From positions 1 to 6,216 of the forward strand of contig CAYUFT010000111.1 of assembly GCA_964444115.1 (NCBI GenBank): a stretch of 6,216 nt of DNA. Direction: 5' to 3'. This DNA is from UBA349 sp964444115 (GTDB taxonomy: Archaea > Methanobacteriota > Methanobacteria > Methanobacteriales > Methanobacteriaceae). Shown here piece after piece: positions 1-5,391 of the stretch (its first letter is position 1; every line of letters starts with the position of its first letter). The translations under genes and the position numbers were made by a program. Below the pieces are notes generated by a model. The model saw only the letters and a program-made list of their open reading frames with translations. It was not told where the DNA came from and ran no database searches.

Positions 1-282
1 TAGAAGTGGATTTTATTGTAAACCATCTCCTGGTAAAAATGGTTATTAATTAATATTTTATTTAATATTTATTTTAAAATAAGCTAAAATGAATTTAATC
101 CTAAAAATTATTATTCTGAAATTCATCCAAAAAGAAATATTAAAAATACTTTTATCCAATTAATTTTATTTATAAAAAAAGTAAATTTTTAAAAAAAAGA
201 ATTATGTGAAATTTTTTATTTTATAAAATATAATAAAAAGATTATTTTAAAATATTTACTCATATTTTGCTAACTGAGTAAT
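1..282. other. AT-rich 3' region with a possible tail of an upstream rightward gene
   Basis: No complete gene is seen here. The first ~50 bases are clearly less AT-rich than the rest, and two rightward frames are open from the window edge: one ends at TAA 47-49 (last residues PSPGKNGY) and one at TAA 51-53 (last residues LLVKMVIN). One of them may be the 3' end of a gene starting outside the window, but 15 or so codons cannot settle which. From about 50 to 282 the sequence is almost entirely A and T with many stops in all frames. It looks like non-coding space between convergent transcription units and contains the likely terminator of the SIS gene. Confidence 0.4.
173..281 (-). terminator. 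Probable transcription end of the SIS-domain gene
   Basis: Directly after the leftward SIS stop codon lies an inverted repeat with 7-bp arms (TTACTCA 256-262 and TGAGTAA 275-281) and a 12-base loop. On the minus strand it is followed by T-rich sequence, including runs of 8 T (around 191-198) and 7 T (around 174-180). Oligo-T tracts are the main intrinsic termination signal in euryarchaea; the weak AT stem may or may not contribute. This is inference from sequence only. Confidence 0.4.
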
Positions 283-1287
283 TTAATATCTAACTTTCCC
301 AATATGCCTGGTACTGCCCGGATCTTCTCCATTGAAATGGGCCAGATAATAAACAAACCATTCCAGAGGAACTACCAGTACAAATGGAGATAATAAATAA
401 TTAATATCTGCATAATCCTGCATTTTAAATACGATATTATTAGCACCAATATTGTCACAGAATTCGATTGCTCTTTCAGTTAATTCATCACCAGGATATC
501 CAGAATCTAAAAAGATTGTAGGAACACTTTTTTCCACTCTTTCAATAAGACCGTGCCGGAATTCTGCAGAATAAAGAGGACATGCATGTTTAATGGCGCC
601 TTCCATGAGCATAGTCATGGCCAATTTGTAGGCCAATCCATAATTAGGTCCTCCACCCATACAGTAAAAAATATCTTCCTGTGCAAATTTCTGGGCCAGT
701 TCTTTATTTTCATTTTCCGTGGATTTAATAAGTTTCTCAGTGATATCTGGAAGATCTTTCAGCTGTTTTAAAACTTCAGATGATTGTGAAGTATCAAAAG
801 CATCAAAAAGAATTTGATATAAACACATTAACTGCGTAACATAAGTTTTAGTACCTAATATAGCATTTTCCCTACCACATCTGGTTAAAATTGAGTTTGC
901 AGCCTCTTTCATCATACTGCTTTCAGATTCATTGGTTATGGACACTGTGGGAAGGCCAATTTCATTAGCCCTTCGAAGCGCAGCTAAAGTATCTGCAGTT
1001 TCTCCAGATTGCGAAGTTACTATAAGTCCTGCATTTTTATTTTCGATTTTTTTATGATAAAGAAACTCATAACCAGTAAAAACTTCGACTGGCGTGTCGT
1101 AAACCATGTTAATAGCATCTCTAGCAGAATAACAGGTTGATAAAGAGCTTCCGCAACCTACCAAATATAAACGATCCATTTCAGATATTTTGCTAGAAAT
1201 CTCAGACATTTGAGATTTTTCTGCTTTTAAAGTATCTTTTAATGATTTGGGCTGTTCCAAAAGCTCGTAATACATATCATACTTCAT
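283..1287 (-). CDS. SIS-domain sugar-phosphate isomerase/deaminase (GlmS isomerase-like, no glutaminase domain)
   Basis: This 334-residue protein has the double-SIS architecture of the GlmS isomerase half and lacks the N-terminal glutaminase domain. SIS1 spans roughly residues 35-165, with YLVGCGSSLS (41-50) and the phosphate-binding loop SQSGETADT (92-100). SIS2 spans roughly 200-320. Aligned by eye to E. coli GlmS, catalytic Glu488 and His504 correspond to E229 and H245 (same spacing of 16), and the fructose-binding Lys603 to K331 near the C-terminus. GlmS Lys485 is replaced by methionine. The E/H pair with this spacing is also found in FrlB/FraB fructosamine-phosphate deglycases. The protein could therefore be an archaeal GlmD-type glucosamine-6-phosphate deaminase, an ammonia-using GlmS-like enzyme or a deglycase; the substrate cannot be read from sequence. 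It is expected to be soluble and cytoplasmic. The start has a good ribosome binding site (GAGGGAT six bases upstream) and overlaps the apparent stop of the ThiN gene (TAATG), which suggests translational coupling. Confidence 0.85.
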   Translation of the reverse strand: MKYDMYYELLEQPKSLKDTLKAEKSQMSEISSKISEMDRLYLVGCGSSLSTCYSARDAINMVYDTPVEVFTGYEFLYHKKIENKNAGLIVTSQSGETADTLAALRRANEIGLPTVSITNESESSMMKEAANSILTRCGRENAILGTKTYVTQLMCLYQILFDAFDTSQSSEVLKQLKDLPDITEKLIKSTENENKELAQKFAQEDIFYCMGGGPNYGLAYKLAMTMLMEGAIKHACPLYSAEFRHGLIERVEKSVPTIFLDSGYPGDELTERAIEFCDNIGANNIVFKMQDYADINYLLSPFVLVVPLEWFVYYLAHFNGEDPGSTRHIGKVRY

Positions 1288-1304
1288 TATGATCCCTCAT
1301 ATGA

Positions 1305-1404
1305 NNNNNNNNNNNNNNNNNNNNNNNNNNNNNNNNNNNNNNNNNNNNNNNNNNNNNNNNNNNNNNNNNNNNNNNNNNNNNNNNNNNNNNNNNNNNNNNN
1401 NNNN
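1305..1404. other. Assembly gap of 100 N
   Basis: This is a run of exactly 100 undetermined bases. A round 100 is the usual placeholder for a scaffold gap of unknown size, so the real distance between its flanks need not be 100 and the reading frame across it cannot be trusted. It removes the C-terminal half of the ThiN-domain gene and lies 18 bases upstream of the SIS gene start. Confidence 0.97.
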
Positions 1405-1679
1405 TTGAGATCAATGGCACTTCTTTTTGTCGAATCGTATTTTCTAACATTTAAAACCATACGGGCCATGTGAGAAGATGCTCCAAATTCAGGTTCCCTA
1501 CAAGCAAAAGCCCTTCCATTAAAAGTAGTTATCCTTCCTGGAATTCCTGCAACATCTTTTTCAGTTTTAGCATCTATTTTGGCCATTACTAAATTGGTCC
1601 TAACTTCAGGAACAATACATGCAAAATCCTCAGATGAAGTCAATATTTCCAGTCCCCTTTTAAGGTTTTCAATTTCCAT
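1405..1679 (-). CDS. ThiN-type thiamine-phosphate synthase domain protein (3' part lost in gap)
   Basis: The 91 visible residues match the N-terminal half of the ThiN domain (PF10120), which in archaea is usually fused to ThiD and joins the pyrimidine and thiazole phosphates to make thiamine phosphate. Diagnostic stretches are IVPEVRTNLVMA (22-33), DVAGIPGRI (42-50) and EPEFGASSHMAR (62-73). R49 and H70 are 21 residues apart, the same spacing as the Arg320/His341 pair I recall as essential in Pyrobaculum calidifontis ThiN, so the fold may be catalytically competent. There is no ThiD domain and no N-terminal helix-turn-helix, unlike the ThiDN enzymes and the ThiR regulators. ThiN domains are about 165-180 residues long, so roughly half is missing. 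The gene probably continues through the gap to TAA 1287-1289, ending SYEGS and overlapping the SIS start. The ATG at 1679 has no Shine-Dalgarno but sits about 26 bases from a TATA-like box, as in a leaderless mRNA. Confidence 0.8.
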
Positions 1680-1700
1680 GATGTAAAATATTTATTTGAT

Positions 1701-1710
1701 TAAATATAAC
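1701..1710 (-). promoter_or_regulatory. TATA-like box for the ThiN-SIS unit (leaderless start)
   Basis: On the minus strand the sequence reads GTTATATTTA, a reasonable archaeal TATA element. Its centre is about 26 bases upstream of the ATG at 1679, which puts transcription start at or within a few bases of the initiation codon. This fits the absence of a Shine-Dalgarno there. It lies within the inverted repeat at 1703-1724. Confidence 0.45.
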
Positions 1711-1724
1711 CGTATGGTTATATT
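1703..1724. promoter_or_regulatory. Perfect inverted repeat overlapping the ThiN promoter, candidate operator
   Basis: The arms AATATAACC (1703-1711) and GGTTATATT (1716-1724) are perfect 9-bp inverted complements around a 4-base centre (GTAT). The repeat covers the presumed TATA element and the upstream BRE position of the leftward ThiN-SIS promoter. A dimeric regulator bound here would block TBP/TFB. Two-fold symmetry, length and position all fit a repressor operator; the regulator is unknown. It is about 150 bp from the rightward DUF2124 gene, so it probably serves the leftward unit only. Confidence 0.5.
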
Positions 1725-1825
1725 AACTTTGAAAAATTAATTAACTAAAAAAGAATAACAATAACATTTGAGTATTATCATATCATTACAAGTATATTAA
1801 GATATAAAATTTTAGATTATAATTG

Positions 1826-1836
1826 TAATATTTATT
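1826..1836 (+). promoter_or_regulatory. Possible TATA box for the DUF2124-DUF447 unit
   Basis: The AT-rich motif AATATTTATT is centred about 26 bases upstream of a putative start near 1857, leaving a leader of about 28 bases that contains the GGGGGA ribosome binding site. A second candidate, ATATAAAA at 1802-1809, would give a leader of about 53 bases. The whole region is AT-rich, so the choice is uncertain. Confidence 0.3.
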
Positions 1837-1884
1837 AAAAAACATGGCATAGTTTATTGTTATTTTCGTAAATTGGGGGATTTT

Positions 1885-2343
1885 ATGGAAAAAATCAAAG
1901 AATTTAAAGGTATTAAAGGCCATTTAGAAGCATTTAAAGATGAAGTGAAATATGCCAAGCAAATTGCTTTTGCAGGAGTTCCTGGAGTCTGCACTCCTTT
2001 TGCATTACTTTTTGCATATTCAATTAGAGAAAAGGAAACTATTTTTATTCCAATAACTGACATGAATAAAGCTCGTAAAATGAAAATAACTGATTATGGG
2101 CTAGAATTAGGGGAAAAAACTAATGTAAATGCTGATGTTTTAGTTCTTTTAGGAGGTCTTTCCATCCCTCACATTGGATCTAAACCCAGTGATATTAATG
2201 AATTAGTTGAAAATATTTTAAGTGATGGTGGAAAGGTGATTGGAATATCCTACATGGATATGTTCCGTAAAGCAGATTGGGATAGTAAAGTAGATTTTGA
2301 CTGTATTATTAATGCAGATCTAGAAGGATATGTATTAAAATAG
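1885..2343 (+). CDS. DUF2124 family protein, methanogen conserved hypothetical
   Basis: The 152-residue protein matches the DUF2124 family (PF09897), which is largely confined to methanogenic archaea and has no established function. Recognisable features are AFAGVPGVCTPFA (28-40) with a conserved-looking cysteine at 36, IPITDM (55-60), and VLVLLGGLSIPHIGS (85-99) followed by a GGKVIGISYMD segment (115-125). The alternating hydrophobic strands and glycine turns suggest a Rossmann-like alpha/beta fold; no signal peptide or membrane helix is seen. I chose ATG 1885 over the in-frame TTG at 1873 because a strong ribosome binding site, GGGGGA at 1875-1880, lies four bases before this ATG and would fall inside the longer reading. 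DUF447 follows 76 bp downstream on the same strand, suggesting co-transcription. The family call is firm; the function is unknown. Confidence 0.85.
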   Translation: MEKIKEFKGIKGHLEAFKDEVKYAKQIAFAGVPGVCTPFALLFAYSIREKETIFIPITDMNKARKMKITDYGLELGEKTNVNADVLVLLGGLSIPHIGSKPSDINELVENILSDGGKVIGISYMDMFRKADWDSKVDFDCIINADLEGYVLK

Positions 2344-2419
2344 TAAATTCTATTTAAAAAATCCTTATTAGCATTATTAAATTATTAATAATGAAATTAA
2401 AGAATAAAAAGGAATCAAT

Positions 2420-3172
2420 ATGCCAGAAAATCATTTAAATAATGAAAATCCCAATTATAAAAAATTAAATGATTTATATTCTCTTCACATGGCAAAAGGC
2501 CAATTATACGAAACAATTATCACAACTAAAAATGTTAATGGGTTTGAAAAGAATTTAGGCAACTTAAAGGCGTATGATGATTTAAAAACAGATGATAAGG
2601 ATACTAATACTAATGGCTCAGTTAATGCTGCTCCTATTGGAGTTTTATGCAAAAATTCAAAAGAGATTGTTTTATATTTGTACGAAGGGACCCATACTGT
2701 AAATAATATCCACCACCATGATTATTTTATCGTGAATATAACTCAAAATCCTATTATTTTTACTAAATCAACTTTAAAAGACCTTAATGATAAATATTTT
2801 GAATATTATAATGAAATTCCTTTTTTAAAAGATGCAGATGCTTTTTTTGTTTGTCATGTAGCAAAAATAAAAGAAATTACTAAAAATAATGATTTAGGAT
2901 CTTCCAAAATGTCGATTGTGACCGCAGATGTTGAAGAAGTAGTTCAAATCAATTCTCAGGCCATTCCACTAAATAGAGGAATATATGCTGTAATTGAGTC
3001 GTTAATACATTATACTAGGTTTGAATTGGCAAATAATGAAACAAGAACTAGTTACTGGGCCAGAATAAATGAAATGAATAGGGTAGTAAAGAAAGTAGGT
3101 AGTCCTCAAGAAAAAAAGGCACTGCAAGAGATAATAAAAGAAATTAAAGAAAATTTTAAGGATCTCGATTAA
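2420..3172 (+). CDS. DUF447 family protein (FMN-binding split-barrel fold)
   Basis: This 250-residue protein belongs to DUF447 (PF04289). Signature segments are QLYETIITTKN (28-38), GSVNAAPIGV (66-75), EIVLYLYEGTHTVNNI (82-97), the strand FIVNIT (103-108), MSIVTADVEEV (164-174) and NRGIYAVIESLIHYTR (185-200). Solved family members show a flavin-reductase-like split barrel, and I recall one from a related methanogen with bound FMN, so a cytoplasmic flavin-dependent or flavin-sensing role is likely. No reaction is established. The C-terminal 45 residues are helical and charged. There is an N-terminal extension of about 24 residues, and an extra hydrophilic K/N/D-rich stretch (about 39-65) lies between the first strand and GSVNAAP, where most relatives have a short turn. 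The start ATG has AAAGGA six bases upstream; the internal ATG at 2489 has none. It follows DUF2124 and meets ade tail to tail. Confidence 0.85.
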   Translation: MPENHLNNENPNYKKLNDLYSLHMAKGQLYETIITTKNVNGFEKNLGNLKAYDDLKTDDKDTNTNGSVNAAPIGVLCKNSKEIVLYLYEGTHTVNNIHHHDYFIVNITQNPIIFTKSTLKDLNDKYFEYYNEIPFLKDADAFFVCHVAKIKEITKNNDLGSSKMSIVTADVEEVVQINSQAIPLNRGIYAVIESLIHYTRFELANNETRTSYWARINEMNRVVKKVGSPQEKKALQEIIKEIKENFKDLD

Positions 3173-3192
3173 TTATTTAAATTTTAATTAAT
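3168..3192. terminator. Inverted repeat spanning both convergent stop codons, possible bidirectional terminator
   Basis: ATTAATTA (3168-3175) and TAATTAAT (3185-3192) are perfect 8-bp arms around a 9-base loop. The DUF447 stop (3170-3172) lies in the left arm, and the ade stop (3184-3186) lies at the start of the right arm. Only 11 bp separate the two genes, so any terminator must lie here or inside the opposing gene. The stem is entirely A and T and so weak, and such palindromes arise by chance in AT-rich DNA. Confidence 0.3.
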
Positions 3193-4881
3193 TATTTTCT
3201 TAATTACATCCACAAATTCAAATTTAGAAACATCAAAAAGGCCTTTATCACTTATTTTTAATTGAGGAATTACCAGAAGGGTCAAAAATGACATTGTCAT
3301 CAAAGGAGATTCAAGAGAGCATCCCATTTCCAAGGCCAGGTTATGAAGTTCTCGTAATTTAGAAGATACTATTTCTGCATCATCATCCACCATTAAGCCA
3401 GCTATCGGTAATTTTAAAGATTTTTCACCATTTTTCGATATTGCTACCAGCCCACCTTTATTCTCTATTAAAGTATTCACTGCCTGGGACATATATTGAT
3501 TATTAGTGCCTATAACAATCACATTGTGTGAATCATGGGCCACACTGGAAGCAAATGCTCCCTCTTCAATACCAAATCCTTTTACAAAAGCCGTGCATAA
3601 ATTTGGGAGATTTTTCAACCTATTTTTTTTATTATTTAATAATTCTTTATCATCAAATCCTTCTTTATTTTTCAAAGCTATTGATTTTCCATGCCTTTCA
3701 ATAACCGAAATCTTCAGTACATCTAATGATGTATCTGGAACTAAATCTCGATTAATAATTTGTATCCTTGCTTCAGACTCAGAACTTATAATTTGCCCAT
3801 CAGAAACATTAATCACCCGGACAATTGCCTCATTTCCAGAAGCATGAATTCTAAAATCTGATGGTTCAAGTTTTTCAAGAGCAATGCTATTGTGCTGGTC
3901 ATGATGGCTTGCATCAAAAAGAGCAGATTTATTTTCAGCAACTAATTCCCCACCAATAAAAACCTTTTTTACATTAAAATCTGTCAAATTATCTATCAAA
4001 ATAAAATCAGCCGCCCTACCAGGACTAATAGCTCCCATATTAAGAGAATAATGTTTAGCAGAATTAATAGTTACCATTTTAATAGCTTTCACTGGATCCA
4101 TGCCTAATTTAATTGCTTTTTTAACTATATAATTCAGATGTCCTTCTAAAAGATCTTGAGGGTGTTTATCATCAGAAACTAGGAAATCTCCCCCCACAGA
4201 TATTAAATCTTCCAAATTTTTTGCAGAAGAACCTTCCCTAATCATTATTTTCATTCCCAGTTCTTTTTTCTCAAGGGCCTCTTCCAGCGAACTGCATTCA
4301 TGATCAGTAGAAATCCCAGAAGATATATAGCTACAAAGTTCTCCAGCCGATAAAAGTGGTGCGTGGCCATCAATAGGTTTTTTATGGCGTTTAGCACTAG
4401 CAATTTTGGCCATGACTTGAGGATCAGCATTTATAACTCCTGGAAAATTCATCATCTCACCCAGAGCCACAATTTCTTCCTTTTCCATTAAAATATCAAT
4501 TTCATCAGAGCCCATGCCTGCTCCAGAAGTCTCAAATTCTGTTGCCGGTACACAAGATGGTGCTGAGAAAAAAAATCGAAGGGGAACCTTTTTCGAATCA
4601 TTAAGCATGAAATTAATCCCCTCAAGGCCCCATACATTAGCTATTTCATGGGGATCGGCCACTACAGCAGTTGTACCGTTAGTAACCACGGCTTTAGCAA
4701 AAAAAGAAGGAGTTAGCATAGAACTTTCAATGTGAATATGGGCATCTATTAGTCCGGGAATTATGATTCCATCAAAATGTCCTTCAATTTTTTTTACACA
4801 CGTTATAATACCTGATTTAATAGTAATTTCAGCAGGATACAATTCATCTGTAAAAACATTTAAAATATTTCCCCTTATCAT
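3184..4881 (-). CDS. ade: Adenine deaminase (adenine to hypoxanthine + ammonia)
   Basis: The 565-residue protein is a full-length Ade-family amidohydrolase of purine salvage, deaminating adenine to hypoxanthine in the cytoplasm. The metal site is intact: HxH at H48/H50 in GLIDAHIHIESSML, VADPHE (74-79), the bridging glutamate E142 in GEMMNFPG, H173 in IDGHAP, H194 in STDHE, and the catalytic aspartate in SDDKHP (236-241). The Ade-specific C-terminal domain shows FVKGFGI (432-438), SVAHDSHNVIVIGTN (446-460) and LPIAGLM (491-497). An extra K/N/D-rich stretch of about 25 residues (402-428) interrupts the usual short link between VIERHG and FVKGFG. The start ATG has TGGGGAT six bases upstream. 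A possible TATA box is AACTTATAAT on the minus strand (4951-4960), giving a leader near 48 bases. The gene lies 117 bp downstream of the YwbE-family gene on the same strand and may be read from its own promoter, from that one, or both. Confidence 0.96.
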   Translation of the reverse strand: MIRGNILNVFTDELYPAEITIKSGIITCVKKIEGHFDGIIIPGLIDAHIHIESSMLTPSFFAKAVVTNGTTAVVADPHEIANVWGLEGINFMLNDSKKVPLRFFFSAPSCVPATEFETSGAGMGSDEIDILMEKEEIVALGEMMNFPGVINADPQVMAKIASAKRHKKPIDGHAPLLSAGELCSYISSGISTDHECSSLEEALEKKELGMKIMIREGSSAKNLEDLISVGGDFLVSDDKHPQDLLEGHLNYIVKKAIKLGMDPVKAIKMVTINSAKHYSLNMGAISPGRAADFILIDNLTDFNVKKVFIGGELVAENKSALFDASHHDQHNSIALEKLEPSDFRIHASGNEAIVRVINVSDGQIISSESEARIQIINRDLVPDTSLDVLKISVIERHGKSIALKNKEGFDDKELLNNKKNRLKNLPNLCTAFVKGFGIEEGAFASSVAHDSHNVIVIGTNNQYMSQAVNTLIENKGGLVAISKNGEKSLKLPIAGLMVDDDAEIVSSKLRELHNLALEMGCSLESPLMTMSFLTLLVIPQLKISDKGLFDVSKFEFVDVIKKIIN

Positions 4882-4950
4882 GAAAAATCCCCATTATTAT
4901 GTATTAATATCATCTTTTATTCTATTATTTGCCCATAATCTGAATTAAGA

Positions 4951-4960
4951 ATTATAAGTT
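4951..4960 (-). promoter_or_regulatory. Possible TATA box for ade
   Basis: The minus strand reads AACTTATAAT here, which would place transcription start near 4929 and leave a leader of about 48 bases before the ade ATG, with its TGGGGAT ribosome binding site. The surrounding sequence is AT-rich, so chance matches are common. Confidence 0.3.
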
Positions 4961-4998
4961 AAACTAATGAGTATTGGACAATAATAAATATTATTTAA

Positions 4999-5193
4999 TT
5001 ATTTTAGAATTTCTTGAACCCTACCTACACTCCCATCTTCAAGCCTAACCTTTATTCCATGTGGATGGTAAGCAGATTTTGTGAGCAAATCTTTAACTAA
5101 ACCCTTGGTTCTTTTTCCAGTGCGTTGATCTTTTTTAAGTACTATATAAACTTCAGATCCTCGTTTAATATCTTTTCTGTTTTGTCCATTCAT
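4999..5193 (-). CDS. YwbE family small protein (DUF2196)
   Basis: The complete 64-residue protein closely resembles the YwbE/DUF2196 family (PF09962) best known from Bacillus and other Firmicutes. Hallmarks are the opening MNGQNRKDIKRG, the KDQRTGK segment (21-27), the HPHGIKVRL block (43-51) and the closing DGSVGRVQEI (53-62). The size is normal for the family. It is basic, soluble and probably a small beta-barrel like SH3 or KOW domains, which suggests but does not prove nucleic-acid binding; the function is unknown. A strong ribosome binding site, GGAGTG, lies five bases before the ATG. The gene is divergent from the membrane-protein gene, with a 198-bp AT-rich spacer; a possible TATA element on the minus strand lies near 5281-5292. 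Just after the stop is a weak AT-only hairpin (4980-4986 with 4989-4995). The high similarity to a mainly bacterial family makes an old transfer plausible. Confidence 0.88.
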   Translation of the reverse strand: MNGQNRKDIKRGSEVYIVLKKDQRTGKRTKGLVKDLLTKSAYHPHGIKVRLEDGSVGRVQEILK

Positions 5194-5344
5194 TTTATCA
5201 CTCCAAAAGCAGTAAATAAATGATTTTCCTACTTTTTAGTGGTTAATTAACTGAAGTCATTAAATTAAGAATAGTGAAAATATATTTATTTTATTTTTTT
5301 TAAATAGTCGTGAGTATGATTCATCATAAATATTAATTCATAAA

Positions 5345-5354
5345 TTATAAATAT
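5345..5354 (+). promoter_or_regulatory. TATA box of the small membrane-protein gene
   Basis: TTATAAATAT is a near-ideal archaeal TATA element. Its centre predicts transcription start around 5375, leaving a leader of about 17 bases that contains the Shine-Dalgarno GGAGGTGA (5380-5387). Position and spacing support the TTG start of the downstream gene. Confidence 0.5.
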
Positions 5355-5391
5355 TTTTAAAGACATAATAAACCTATTAGGAGGTGAATAT

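Noticed and set aside
553..771. Rightward 72-codon open frame
   Set aside because: It lies wholly inside the well-supported SIS gene on the opposite strand and has no family features.
1287..1404. Treating the ThiN frame as continuous and complete through the N run
   Set aside because: Gap length is probably a placeholder, so frame and length across it are not evidence. Only 1405-1679 is reported as coding.
1873..1884. TTG start for the DUF2124 gene
   Set aside because: The Shine-Dalgarno GGGGGA would then lie inside the coding region; ATG 1885 sits at ideal spacing after it.
1860..2063. Leftward 67-codon open frame
   Set aside because: It is antisense to the start of the DUF2124 gene, whose product is clearly recognisable.
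2381..2392. Twelve-base palindrome ATTATTAATAAT between DUF2124 and DUF447
   Set aside because: It is composed only of A and T, has no T tract after it, and lies in a likely operon spacer.
3506..3847. Rightward 113-codon open frame
   Set aside because: It is antisense to the C-terminal domain of adenine deaminase; the translation has no recognisable motif.
4514..4948. Two rightward open frames (4514-4735 and 4763-4948)
   Set aside because: The first lies wholly within the antisense strand of ade and the second mostly does, only its last part reaching the spacer upstream of ade; neither has a convincing start site or product.
5242..5251. Ten-base palindrome GTTAATTAAC in the YwbE-membrane protein spacer
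   Set aside because: It is short and AT-rich; such palindromes are expected by chance here and it is not placed over a clear promoter element.
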